This document shows, piece after piece, positions 12,570 through 23,207 of a DNA stretch of 64,000 nt; the stretch's first letter is position 1, and each line of letters starts with the position of its first letter. A program made the position numbers and the translations under genes. The DNA comes from Harmonia axyridis (taxonomy: Eukaryota > Arthropoda > Insecta > Coleoptera > Coccinellidae): contig NC_059501.1 in NCBI RefSeq assembly GCF_914767665.1, forward strand, positions 31,782,501-31,846,500, in the 5' to 3' direction. The notes under the pieces are model-generated. The model saw only the letters and a list, made by a program, of their open reading frames with translations. It did no database searches and had not been told where the DNA came from.

Positions 12570-13160
12570 CCAGCAGTTGTTTCGGTACAAGTAGTATTTA
12601 CTACACGCAACAACACCTGTCCCAGTTTAACATTGAACGGAATTTCTATACCTACAAGGCAAAATGGCAAACATCTTGTACTACTCTTGGATCAGCAACT
12701 TACATGGCGGAAACATATAGAAGACAAAAGAAAACAGCTTGACATGAACAGTTTGAAAGATGTACTGGCTTATCGGAAAGAAATCAAAATTGACTATCCA
12801 GAAAAAACTGCTGCTGTATAAGACAGCCCTTAAACCCATCTGGACTTATGGTATAAAACTGTGGGGCTGTGCAAAACCATTCGTTATAAACTCCATCCAA
12901 AGGTTTCAGTCTAAAACTCTTTCTCTGATAATCAAATCACCATGATAGTCACAAACCAAAGCATACGAGATCTCCAAATACCATACATATCAGAAGTAAT
13001 ACGATCCATTTCCACCATCTACCAAGAAAGAATACAAAGCCACTCGAATGAGTTAATAGAAAACCTATATATGAAAAGATAACAGACGACTAAAAAAGAC
13101 ATTGCCTGAAGATCTCCCTGTTGGAATTGTTAACGAGTAGAAAAGTCACTGGACATTTTA
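12570..13160 (+). pseudogene. Jockey-clade reverse transcriptase relic (3' end of ORF2)
   Basis: The plus strand carries the C-terminal part of a jockey-type ORF2 in shifted frames: NNTCPSLTLNGISIPT, then LDQQLTWRKHIEDKRKQLD, then YKTALKPIWTYGIKLWGC and IQRFQSKTLSLI. The conserved order (L-L-G-x-x-L-D-x-x-L-T-W, K-P-x-W-T-Y-G-I-x-L-W-G, I-Q-x-F-Q-S-K) is diagnostic of the jockey thumb and connection region after the polymerase core. At least two frameshifts and several stops interrupt it. The end (RRLKKTLPEDLP) is near 13110. The polymerase active site is not present. Confidence 0.75.
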
Positions 13161-13191
13161 CTCCGCCTTTACTACTTTATGATATACCCAG

Positions 13192-13227
13192 CACAGATTA
13201 CAGATAATATGGTATCTGTAATCTGTG
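13192..13227. repeat. Perfect 15-bp-arm hairpin
   Basis: CACAGATTACAGATA and its exact reverse complement are separated by six bases. It lies just past the jockey relic. It may be a tiny palindromic insertion; no target duplication is obvious. Confidence 0.5.
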
Positions 13228-13589
13228 GTGTAGATTGTATATTGAGCATAAGATGCATAGAATACCTGGTGTGTTTACTGATTCGATTTTGTTTCAGACT
13301 TTTTGAGAGACCCACCTGTTGCTTCGGTGGTCTGCTTCACCAGAGTGCTGTAAGGTGGCGCTCTTTAAAATTTTTCGAATTCCCGCATCTGCCTGGTGCC
13401 GTTTAAAAAGGAAATACTGATTTTAGACACTGCAAACATTCACAATAAATTACAATTCAGTTCATATCGAATTTTTACTCAAATGAATGGAATATAATGA
13501 CAGACCATAGAATATAAAATATTATTGTTCTATACTCAAAGTTCACGACAAGAGCGTAGAAATAGGGGGATACTGGGGTTGATTACACG

Positions 13590-14190
13590 GTGTTCCTAAA
13601 TTGGAGATACAAATGAAAATGACAGATTTCCGGATCATTTTAAGAAAAAAAGTCCTATAACATGAGTCCCCAAACATTTTGTTTTGAGATATATGTGTTA
13701 AAGTTTAAGTTATTTTCTCGTATAACCTTCCCTTCACAAGATATTTAATATGAATTGGCCATAAATATTCCAGTTTAAAGTTTTCACTATGTGATATGCT
13801 AATTTTGAATGCAACTCCACAGGGTGATATATTTTCTGGAAGGATGCCTGCTTCCTTCCTCCAAAACTATATTTTGGTGAATGGCTGTTAGTTTAGAAAA
13901 ATGTAGAAAAAACTCTGGTCCAGTACTACACTTTTTGGTTTGTTATAGTTTTGTCGTATCTGCTATCGATTTCTAGAAAAATCTCTAGTAATCCTCAGGA
14001 AAATCCAAATTATTATAAAGATCCAGCTAGTAAGCTCTAATGAATGCATTAACTATAAGTTTTGGTAGTTATTTACCTAATCTGTAGCGAAGATTAATAA
14101 ATATTTGATAAACTGTACGACACACTAGAAACAACCTGTATATTGAAAGCAAAGCGTTTGTGGGCTCATATTTATGAAACTTTTTTTTCT
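13590..14190. mobile_element. Diverged MITE, same family as 62265-62978
   Basis: The order of blocks GTGTTCCTAAATTG, AAGAAAAAAAGTCC, ACAGGGTGATATATTTTCTGG, GTTTTGTCGTATCTGC, GAAAATCCAAATTAT and CTGTAGCGAAGATTAATAAA is shared, diverged, with the element at 62265-62978. The terminal repeats here have decayed, with only traces at the right (GTTTGTGGGCTCATA against GTTTGCGACCCCATG). It is an old non-coding insertion. Confidence 0.65.
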
Positions 14191-14860
14191 CAAAATTATC
14201 TAAGTAATTTATCATTTTCCTTCGTAACTCTTATTTGAGAACAAGGTAAGAACAACCGAATTAGTAACAACAAAAATTATTTCGAGTAATTTGGTTCAAA
14301 CTTCATTATCAAACTTCTTTTTCTAACATTACAGATATGAATAAAAGTTGTCGTCAAAAATTTTTTTTTTCGATTATCCCTCCCCAAGAAAAAGAAGATC
14401 TACGCCCTTGGTTCACAAGTGTCGAGAATTGAGAGAAATGTCAAATGTAAACGATGTATGCGCCATCTGAAAAGCCCGCGATCCCTCGAAATCAAGTAGG
14501 TATAAATCCGAAAAATCTCCAGTTTTGTCTGAAAGTTTTACAGGTATAAGTAGACACACCAGGTATTATATGCATCTTAATTGAGCAATAAATGATAAGA
14601 AAAAAATTCGTCTAATTGAACAATTGTCAAAGAACCGAAATATATTTTTCGTAAACTTAAAAAAATTGTCGCGTCTTATTTCTTCCAAAAATGTACTGAG
14701 CAATTGTCAAAGGACCGAGATATATTTTTCGAGAACTCAAAACTATTCTCGCGTCTCTAATTTTTCGATTATTAATATTCAATAATAGAAATATTCAATT
14801 TTTAAGTTATTTCACCAAAACTTTGTAATGCTCCCCGGTTACTCGTTATTTCAACCAAAA

Positions 14861-15062
14861 GTTTTTTTTTATTTCCTTTTTATATGTGCTAGGCTCTCTT
14901 AACCATCCACACAATGAACATTTCATTTTCTATAAGACTCTTTCAAAATTTTTTATTATCCATCACCAGACATATACAACATCCATGACCTAGCCGGGAT
15001 TCGAACCCGGTACCTTCAGCATCACAGTCAAGTCTTTAGTCCACCATACTACCGAGGTAGTC
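14861..15062 (-). mobile_element. tRNA-derived SINE with target-site duplication
   Basis: Read on the minus strand, the head (about 15062-14985) is tRNA-like: CTCGGTAGTATGGTGGAC matches an A box, and GGTTCGAATCC lies inside a CCGGG..CCCGG T-arm as a B box, so an internal RNA polymerase III promoter is present. The body ends in a short A-rich tail (GGAAATAAAAAAAAAC). Both sides carry CAACCAAA (14852-14859 and 15063-15070), a target-site duplication. The acceptor stem does not pair properly, so I call a SINE, not a tRNA gene. Confidence 0.8.
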
Positions 15063-15088
15063 CAACCAAAGTGTGATACTGGCTAGAA

Positions 15089-15142
15089 CCATAGAGTAAT
15101 AAACATAGATAGAGGGAGTATACCATAGAGTAATAAACATAG
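15089..15142. repeat. Two copies of an ACCATAGAGTAATAAACATA terminal repeat
   Basis: The 20-bp unit occurs at 15089-15108 and again at about 15123-15142. The first copy continues as GATAGAGGGAGTATA. The same end sequence, reverse-complemented, closes the MITE at 51684-52243. These look like solo or nested ends of that MITE family. Confidence 0.55.
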
Positions 15143-15251
15143 AATTTTATTACTCTGAGGCTAGAACGGTAAGAAAGAGAAAAAAGGAGAAAAGTAAAAA
15201 AAAGAAAAAGAAATGTTTCATAGATATTAGATAGGTCATATGGCGATGGGG

Positions 15252-16155
15252 CAGTGCTGCCAACCCTACCTAAATTTAGGTAGATCTACCTAAATTCGAA
15301 CTAATCTAACTTTTTTCAGCTCGATCTACCTTAATTCAGCTCCGCGCGAACTTTACGGTTTCAGATCAACGACAAACCGTTTTACCAGTAACAGTAACGT
15401 GACTATGAAAAAAACTATTCCTTATTAAAGCTCTCACATCGTAATTTTTACGCACGCCATTGGATACAAAGATCTGCGGAGATCAGCGGCGGAGTTTCAG
15501 AAACATACAGATGCAAAGAAAGGACCGAAATGGGTAATAAACTAATAAATAACGATGGCTGCGCCTCAATACGCACTTGCTTGATAGAAAAATAGCGATG
15601 GTAAATATGGTTGCATGTACGTAGGAATAATAGATAGGTTCGTATTGCTCGCAGATTAATTTAATCGATCCTTATGCTTAAAAAAAACAGAATAAAGTAA
15701 GATCGTCGAAAGGAATGAGATGAGACCGTCTGAATGCATCGAAGGCTGCCGTCGGGAAGCAATAAAAGACCCTTTTGGGTGTTAAAATAATAAAAGTTTT
15801 TGGACAACTAGCGTTTTCTTGCAAATTATCCACATCTGTTGAAATGAAATATTTGAAAGACTATTTATTCTTTCGTGTTCAACTAGTTCAAGTAGTAAAG
15901 TAATTTTAAATTATTACATAAATATATTTCTTACTTTATATTTTATTGTTTTTCAATTTTTTTTATTATGTAAATTCTTATATTTTTTTGTTAATTCATC
16001 AATATTCATCATTAATAAAGTATAATACTTTGGACTCAGTTCTTTCAAAACTCCTAAAAATGAAGGAAAAAATAATCTACCTAAATTTGGCAACATCTAC
16101 CTAAATTTCGAACCTCTATCTATCTTTATTTGAGCTCAGTGGGTTGGCAGCACTG
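15252..16155. mobile_element. hAT-type non-autonomous transposon (904 bp)
   Basis: The element begins CAGTGCTGCCAACCC and ends with its exact complement GGGTTGGCAGCACTG. It is flanked by a perfect 8-bp duplication CGATGGGG (15244-15251 and 16156-16163). CAGTG termini with 8-bp duplications are the hallmark of the hAT superfamily. Just inside both ends the motif ATCTACCTAAATT recurs, in keeping with subterminal repeats. There is no transposase frame, so mobilisation would need a partner. The perfect duplication suggests a fairly young insertion. It lies about 150 bp upstream of the gene at 16309. Confidence 0.85.
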
Positions 16156-16192
16156 CGATGGGGCAATCTTTCTTAACCTAAACGTCCTAACC

Positions 16193-16240
16193 ACAGAATA
16201 GAGAGGTATTAATAATATTAGTAATACCTCTCTATTCTGT
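16193..16240. mobile_element. 48-bp palindromic MITE with 9-bp target duplication
   Basis: ACAGAATAGAGAGGTATTA and its complement form an almost perfect stem around a short AT centre. The insertion is flanked by GTCCTAACC on both sides (9 bp). A sister copy is at 20215-20302. It sits 68 bp upstream of the ATG at 16309. A 9-bp duplication suits Mutator- or Merlin-like families; 48 bp is very small for any of them. Confidence 0.7.
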
Positions 16241-16308
16241 GTCCTAACCTCACAAATTTTTCTACTATAATCTAGTATTTATAATATTAGTGATAAAGAA
16301 GATACAAC

Positions 16309-17323
16309 ATGAAATTTACAGAAAAATCTAAAAAGAAGAAGCAAAAGAAAAGGAAGGATGCCCTTATATCCGATATTATAAAAAGTAAAACTAAACAATT
16401 ACAAGTTCCAAAACTCCTAGTGACAACAAAGAGAAATTTTGAGCAGGCTAAAACTCTTTTGAAGAAAATAAATGGTAGTGAATGTGATGGAGAGTTAAGT
16501 TTTTCAGAGGAACCTCTAAGGGAACTGTCACTTGCCGACATCATGGGTGCAATAAATGAATTAACACGTGAACCTGATATGGCAACCAAGTCTATAACTG
16601 ACTGCTCATCTCATATGGCTTCGGATTCTGAAATATTTTGGACGTCCCCGAGGGTAATATTGAGAGCAATAAAACATTCAATTTTGAGAAGAGACTGGGA
16701 TAGCATAACTCATTTACTACTACTTTTACTTCAGCATAAAGACCATTATGTTCCAATTGTTCAAAAGGTAAAGAAAGCACAAGTTACATAGTTTATATTT
16801 GAGAAATAGCATATTAACTAACTGAAAATTCCAAATAACATTTATAAAAAAGGGATATTTCTGGTACATAGTTTCAATCAATATCAATTCCATTTTTACA
16901 TAAGGCAGTAACGTAAATAATTCTACAAGCTATATGTTTTTGATTAATTTGTCTGAGTAATTTTGTTGATTAATATTATAATATTCTTATTTTTGAATAT
17001 TGCATTTTCACTGAAATTATATGTATTATTATGAAGTAATTGGTAAGAACTGAATTATTTAGTGATGCCTCGGTACCTCAAATAATCCTGAAAGCCAAAT
17101 CGTTCAGCAATTTCGGAAAAATCAATTCTTTGAAATCACATATCACTCTTTGAGTACAAAGAAACTTTTCAATTTTATGAATATTTGTTCTTGAGCTTAC
17201 AATATACCCAATAATTTTTTTCAGTTATGTATTTTCATTTCAAAATACAACCCAATGATTGAGAAATTGGGACTGCTAGAAGAATTCAATCAAATTTCAA
17301 GGATGCCTGAAAAAGGAAGATGA
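16309..17323 (+). CDS. Uncharacterised lysine-rich protein, 2 exons (possible TAF1A-like)
   Basis: Exon 1 is 16309-16767 and exon 2 is 17225-17323. The join is CAAAAG/GTAAAG to TTTTTTTCAG/TTATG in phase 0, giving about 186 residues. The N-terminus is strongly basic (KKKKQKKRKD, residues 7-17), a likely nuclear or nucleolar signal. An acidic middle (ELSFSEEPLRELSLADIM) leads to a helical C-terminal part: SPRVILRAIKHSILRRDW, then DSITHLLLLLLQHK, VPIVQKLCIFISKYNP and LGLLEEFNQI. The ILRAIKH..RDWDS..LLLLLLQ helix pair reminds me of insect RNA polymerase I factor TAF1A. I cannot confirm this, and the product is much shorter than usual for that family. AATAAA overlaps the stop (17323-17328), supporting a real gene end. 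Two small transposons lie directly upstream. Confidence 0.6.
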
Positions 17324-17328
17324 ATAAA

Positions 17329-18750
17329 GTACCCAGTTCATTTGGAAATGACATAATATATTATTATAAATTTGAAAAAATGGATAAGGAATCAGTTTTT
17401 CTTCAAGAGAAAAATTATGTCAATATATTGATTCATAAGTATATTCATTGAAAGTTCTACAGTATTAAACAACCTGTAAAAGATATACAGGGTTGCCACT
17501 GGTCGATAGTACCCTGGACTTTCACGAAAAATAGAAGCTACGATTTAATTGAAAATTTGGATTCATGGGTACAAACCATTGCTCTATCGATTTGAAATAT
17601 TTTCAGTGCTGTGTTTTCTTTTCAATACAACTTATGATAGGTATGCAGGTTATTACATTAAAAAAAACATACTTTTTATCATGCCTTGTTGAAGCCTGTG
17701 ATTTCAAATTACCCTGTATGATTAGAGACATATTTTACTACACTTAAATGATACACAGGATATTGGTAATCTATACTTTCATATATTTCAGCTTTCTAGG
17801 AAGCCAAGTACCGAAATGATGAATGTTTAATTGAAGCTATGTTTTGCACAAAAAAGGATGTGAATCAATCAATTACTTGAAAACCGCTAAAGATAGGGAT
17901 GGAAGTTTATAAATAAATAATCAAGTGGCTACGGTAAATTGAAAAAAGTAATAATATACAGGGTGTTATATTTGAAATATCGAAGTTATTAGTACTTTCT
18001 GATAATGAGCGTCAACACCACCGCGCTGAAAATATTTTATATTGATGGAGCAATGATTTCTAGCCTAGTATCCAAATTATCGATAAAATTGTGCATTCCG
18101 TTCTTCGTAAAAGTTCAGGGTACCATGGCTCGTGGCTCACCCACTATTTGGGTTTATTTTCTAAAATGATATTTTTCTAGGACTACTACACTGAATAGTT
18201 CAAAATTCAATGAATTAATCATTGGATCTAAGAAGATTGTATATTGGCAATACTCTCCTGTATTGTATTTATTCAATAATAATCAGCCTTTATAATAATA
18301 AATGGAAGTATTCTTTCTAATTTACCAGAAGAAAATTCATCAACGAAACAATTGTATAATCAATAAATATAAGCGGAAATAAAGTGTTAATTTTTAACCA
18401 TAACTGATTGTTTGAACAGATTGTTTTTATTCAATTTTTTAATAAACAACCAAACAACAAATGCAAAATGACATTTAATTTCCAAATTTAAGAGAAATAT
18501 TTGTCTCACACTAGAATTAGTATCTCATTAGTTATTACCTTTAACTAGGACGTAATTATCAATTTTTCTACTGGGAATTACTACATGAACTCACGTATAC
18601 GAGGACAATTTATTGACACTTCACATTCATTGAGAAAATTTTACATCAAAGTAATTATTATTGAAGACATTCTTATTTGAAAATTGAAATGGAATAATAG
18701 AAAAAAATCTACAAACATTTTATTGAGACGTTTCCAAATACAAAATGATT
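17329..18750. other. Intergenic region, AT-rich, possible MITE fragments
   Basis: No gene is visible between the 3' ends of the 16309 gene and PIG-U. TATACAGGGT occurs near 17484 and again near 17953, the usual start of TA-flanked MITEs in this window, and CCCTGTAT near 17712 could be an opposite end. The arms are not long enough to define an element. Confidence 0.35.
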
Positions 18751-18752
18751 TT

Positions 18753-20105
18753 CTATTCTAACACTAAAATGGCGTCTTTTCCTTTAATTTTTCTTTTTTT
18801 TCCAAAATATAAGGAAAATTCTCTTTTAATGTAAACAAATAGGATATCTGTTACAAGAAATATCTGAGCAACTGCAAAAGCTAAAGTAACGCCAAAATAG
18901 AAATTAGCATTAGCTGAATTGGAATATATCCAAAGATGCCAAACTATAGGCCCTAAACAGAAAGTTACCAGATAAATTACAAGGATCAGAAACTGTTGTT
19001 GTGAATAATTAAACAAATGTTTGAAACATGGCAATAAACCAATTACTAAACCTACATCTCCGACACATGGATACGACTTAAAAATTGTCAAGATGTAAAG
19101 TAAAGCAGTGATAAGTAAGAAAACATCATTTCGAAATTTGAGAGCTAATGGAATGAGATACAAAATTGTTGCATTAATCTGGAAAGAATAAATGAACAGT
19201 TCTCGGAAATGATCAAACATTTCAGTGAAGAAATACCAAAATAAACCTATATTTGGTTTTAAATCGGATACTGTTAAGGTAAAGCCATATACACTATGGA
19301 GGAATGTACCAGACCTTTCTAAAATGAATGCAATATACAATAGTAAAATTAAATTCAAAGTGAAGTATAGAATACTCAAAACAGCCCTGAGTTTTCCATT
19401 GAATTGCTTATAAAATTGCAACCACATTGGCACTACTAGTACTACACTGTAAATCGATACAGTTGAACATATTGAGAGAAAAAAACTACTCCAATAAGCC
19501 TTTCTGCTGAGCAAAAAGTATAGAAATAAAGATAGAAAGCAATTAAATATAGTTGTTGTTGCAAATCCTACACAATTGAAAATAGTATATGGATTGAATA
19601 AAAATGTTGCAGCTACATAAATTGGAGCTCTCCTCAGGTCCATATTGGTATAGAGATATTCCTCAGTGTCTTTGGCATATTTCTTCTTATTTACTTCTCT
19701 TTCCACATAAACCATAAACATGTATTGGCGTGTGGCAAGAAAGAGAACAATGGCAGTGATAATATCAAATATAATGAATATTATTCCTGTAGAAAGGCTT
19801 ATGTTCTCTGTCAAATATCTGTAAAAGTACAATGAAGTTGGTGCTTCATGAAGTGCATCTCCCTCATAAGGGTTAATTCCAATTGATTGTAGATATAAAC
19901 CTTCTTTCACTCTTTTCCAAGCATTAAGAGGTGTAGATACTTCTAGGTGATTGGCTATTATATTCTGATAATTTGAAAAGAATATTATCCAATATCTAAT
20001 AATTGCAGCAGATATACAGAGGAAAGCTAAACGACCATATATACATTTTATCCAAGGTGTATTAAAGTTTCGAGAATTTTTTTCTGTCGTTTGTTCCATT
20101 TTCAT
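18753..20105 (-). CDS. PIG-U: GPI transamidase subunit PIG-U
   Basis: Intact intronless 450-residue multi-pass membrane protein. PIG-U (yeast Cdc91/Gab1) is a subunit of the GPI transamidase, which attaches preassembled GPI anchors to proteins in the ER membrane. Hydrophobic segments fill most of the length, for example near residues 24-44, 106-125, 161-200, 205-230, 245-262, 305-322, 370-392 and 402-424. The most conserved region is complete: SDLKPNIGLFWYFFTEMFDHFRELF at about 280-304 and IFKSYPCVGDVGL at about 341-353. The C-terminus, WHLWIYSNSANANFYFGVTLAF to KDAILVLE, matches the family end. The start is ATG at 20105, with a second ATG two codons on. An AATAAA on the minus strand lies about 30 bp past the stop (18719-18724). 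Lack of introns is unusual enough to note, but the frame shows no decay. Confidence 0.95.
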   Translation of the reverse strand: MKMEQTTEKNSRNFNTPWIKCIYGRLAFLCISAAIIRYWIIFFSNYQNIIANHLEVSTPLNAWKRVKEGLYLQSIGINPYEGDALHEAPTSLYFYRYLTENISLSTGIIFIIFDIITAIVLFLATRQYMFMVYVEREVNKKKYAKDTEEYLYTNMDLRRAPIYVAATFLFNPYTIFNCVGFATTTIFNCFLSLFLYFLLSRKAYWSSFFLSICSTVSIYSVVLVVPMWLQFYKQFNGKLRAVLSILYFTLNLILLLYIAFILERSGTFLHSVYGFTLTVSDLKPNIGLFWYFFTEMFDHFRELFIYSFQINATILYLIPLALKFRNDVFLLITALLYILTIFKSYPCVGDVGLVIGLLPCFKHLFNYSQQQFLILVIYLVTFCLGPIVWHLWIYSNSANANFYFGVTLAFAVAQIFLVTDILFVYIKREFSLYFGKKRKIKGKDAILVLE

Positions 20106-20214
20106 TTATTGATTTCAAGAACAATTATTCAAGTTATGTGTTATTTATATCCATTTTTCTTTTTTTCAGGTTACTAAATGTAGAAGATTTGACATGTCAA
20201 ATTATGCTGAGGAC

Positions 20215-20302
20215 ACAGAATAGAGAGGTATACTAAACCATTGAACTAATAATACATGGTTTTATTAATTCTATGTACTAAACTAATAATTCTCTATTCT
20301 GT
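20215..20302. mobile_element. Small palindromic MITE, sister of 16193-16240
   Basis: It starts ACAGAATAGAGAGGTA and ends CTCTATTCTGT, 88 bp in all. The flanks GCTGAGGAC and GTTGAGGAG match at 7 of 9 positions, an eroded 9-bp duplication. It lies 110 bp upstream of the PIG-U start codon. Confidence 0.6.
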
Positions 20303-20434
20303 GTTGAGGAGTAATACCACCATACCACAGACAACTCTTTAGTTTGGTAATTATGTGGTAATACCACAGACTATTATATTCAAGAATTCTATAGATGAGT
20401 GCAAACCAGAGAATGGATTTTTTTGTCATGGTAG

Positions 20435-20875
20435 CAATTGACCATATTCACCGTCGCCATATTGTTGTGCGACAATACCAACTACCCAGTGTTCCCAACG
20501 GAGAAATATTGAGTTTACTAGAAAAATACCGCTCATATCAAAAATACTATCAGCCATAGACATAATTCTTCCACTGTCTATTTCCAAAAATAGAGCGAAG
20601 CCTTCATTTATACACTCGGCCACAGTTAATTTGTATATAAAACTACCTTTCACTAATGTTTTCATTTCCAAAAGGTGAAATTTTTGCGAATAATGTCCCA
20701 AACAAGCCAATCTGGCGTAGCAGCCAGAAAAGGTACTCCGGAATTTACACATAAACCACAATTATAAACTTTATATTGTGGAATTTTTCTAGTAAACTCA
20801 ATATTTCTCCGTTGGGAACACTGGGTAGTTGATATTGTCGCACACCAATATGGCGACGGTGAATATGGTCAATTG
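20435..20875. mobile_element. MITE with about 95-bp terminal inverted repeats
   Basis: The left arm (20435-20530) runs CAATTGACCATATTCACCGT, through CCCAGTGTTCCCAACGG, to GAGTTTACTAGAAAAAT. The right arm (about 20778-20875) is its near-exact reverse complement. The 240-bp middle is non-coding; the apparent minus-strand frame across it is a by-product of the arm sequence. The flanks are not clear enough to state a duplication. Confidence 0.75.
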
Positions 20876-20879
20876 AACA

Positions 20880-22640
20880 GATAAAGTAGTTTTTATTGTC
20901 GCTTATTACAATTTTGTTTTAGGTTTCAGGTAAGGTAAGGTCAGGTAATCCATGAGAAACTAAATTTAGAACATAATAAGACTGGTTTTTTCCTCAGATT
21001 GTATTTCAATGTTCTAATATCTCTGAAATCCTTGCGATCATAATAATCCTTGAAACTAACTAGATTGAAGTTGAATTCTGTTCCTCGGCCTTTACTGAAA
21101 TATCAAATTCATCATCATCATCCCTATGATTCCAGAATTTCCCCAAATGTTTCTTGTATGGAAAATATTAATGATTCTTACGGTAACCATCTACGTGATC
21201 CAGAATTATAATATCAAATTAAAATGAATTACCTACTAATTAATCGCTATTTATAATCTTTTCTTTTCATATCTCCACCTGCAACCTTCAAATGAGCTGA
21301 AAATGATGTACCAAAGAAGACTTGTGATAATTGAAGTAAATTATGAAATTAGTATTTTAACATAGGAAGATAGATTAAACCAAATGAAGGTTTTTTATCT
21401 TTTTATGTATGTGTAGAAATTTGAATATTGCTTCAGAAATATATCAATTCATTTGTTCATCAGATGGAAATTTATAAAGTAGGTATAAATAGGTACCTTT
21501 TTTTTTAGTCAGGTATAGTGTAAATCACCCAATATAATGTATATTATGTATTGATTTTTATAAATAATTACTATTTTAAGAAAATATGTAAATTACCTTT
21601 GATAAATAAAACTTTTGAATGATATTTTTTGTTTTAATTAGAAATTATAGCAACATAACCTAAAAATATTCCAACAATTTCAATGAATAGTCTTGCCATC
21701 ATATTCAAATTTTCCCGCCATATAAATCACTCAGTGATGGCGGACAAAATATCGGCCATATTGTTGCCTTCTTTTAGTACGGCGTTAGCACTTCATATAT
21801 ATTTAGTGTTCTGTGGTAGCGATTCAAGGTACAATGACTTGATAAAACAAGTCACTGAAATTCAAGTTAATCTCCAAGGCACCTATCGACGGAACGGGAA
21901 TTTCATATGTAGGGTCGAAAGCTTTGACGGCGTCCATTTCTGCAATCATTAACGGTTAAATTTTTATATTTTAGTGTTCGGTAAGATGGATGAGTTGTGC
22001 TCCAGAGTTCTTGTTTTTGTTTTTTCTATATTTGAACATTATGATAAGTGATTACCGACCTAAAACATCGAAATCAAAAGTGTTTTGCCAGATTGCAGGT
22101 CCTGATTCATACATGAATTAATTGAAAATTAAACTACCTGATGCAATTTACAGCTGTGATATGTTTACATCTTCCTTCTAAACTAGTCTTACAAGAACAG
22201 CAAAAAGTTGATTACATATTGAAAGCTGATATTGTTTTAGATCCTTTATCAATAATTTTTTTTCCAGTAATTCCTTGAGGTTCTTCTGAGAGAGCTGAAA
22301 TTCGTAAACATAAACCGAATTATTCCAAGCAGCGCTTACTTTTCCCCAAATTCCCACACATATAAATATGACCGGCATTCAAGACCGCTTCTCCTCAAAT
22401 GTTTGTGTTAGAGCCTCAATCTTAGGCTATATAAGTGGTATAAGTGATATATATTCTAAGGTCTCAATGTTACCTTGGGTTCTAAGGTACAGATTCTTGA
22501 GGACCCAAGGTGTTAAGGCTTACAGAGGAAGAAGAAGAACTACTGTGATTCTACTCGATGTTTTCTCCACCATGGTCCCACCTCTAGCGAGTGCTTCCAA
22601 TAATTCAAGTATTCATTAGTTAATAATTCAGTATTCATTC
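20880..22640. other. Intergenic region without recognisable gene
   Basis: The sequence is AT-rich with no long frame and no conserved protein fragment. At 10280-10310 and again at 20925-20945 there are short AGGTTAGG / AGGTAAGG runs, too short to call telomeric repeat. Confidence 0.4.
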
Positions 22641-22740
22641 AACAAGTATTCATTAAACAAGTTTTCATCAGTCATTTCACATTCAAGTATTCAACAAGTA
22701 TTCATTCACTTGGTATTCACTAATTATCAAAATTATACAG
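22600..22740 (+). repeat. Imperfect short repeats of AAGTATTCATT
   Basis: The unit (C)AAGTATTCATT(A/C) recurs about five times between 22605 and 22720, with variants (CAGTATTCATT, AAGTTTTCATC, TTGGTATTCACT). It lies immediately before the LOA-type retrotransposon and could be part of its 5' untranslated region. Confidence 0.5.
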
Positions 22741-23207
22741 TTATATTCAGTGTTTGTGTTAACATATTAAACAAGTAAAATCATTTGTATTTGTTGGACA
22801 GTGATCGACTGACACTGACTGATGCGGTGTGAGCCCCACACCCTGCTGTAGTGTCGTGGCTTGGGGTATTGTACGGGGGTAAACGATGCCAGGCACGTAA
22901 GGGGCCAACACCTTCATGTCTGATATACCGACATGTGGAATCTGCTGTTTGTGGTCATGTCTCGCGGACAGAGAACACATGCCGGTGGATTTGGCTCAAC
23001 CGCCTGAACCAAGTGTATGAAAGTCACAAAAAAGACTTTCCTCAAGACAAGGTGCAACAGAATATGCCGAAGTCTGCATGGCTAGTGGGAAGATCTAGTC
23101 CTGAATATGCGAACTACGGATACCAGGCGACTCTTGGTTTAATTGACCTTCTAGGGGCATGCGGGGCTCTGGTGACTGATATTCCCTAGCTACTCGTGAG
23201 ACATAAT

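Noticed and set aside
14985..15062. Possible tRNA gene on the minus strand
   Set aside because: A and B boxes are present, but the acceptor stem does not pair and an A-rich tail plus target duplication mark a SINE.
19225..19413. Plus-strand frame inside PIG-U
   Set aside because: Antisense shadow of a conserved coding sequence.
20426..20761. 111-codon minus-strand frame
   Set aside because: It lies wholly within the 20435-20875 inverted-repeat element and has no conserved features.
22851..23189. 112-codon plus-strand frame before the LOA ORF1
   Set aside because: Its position and composition fit the retrotransposon leader; no domain or start context.
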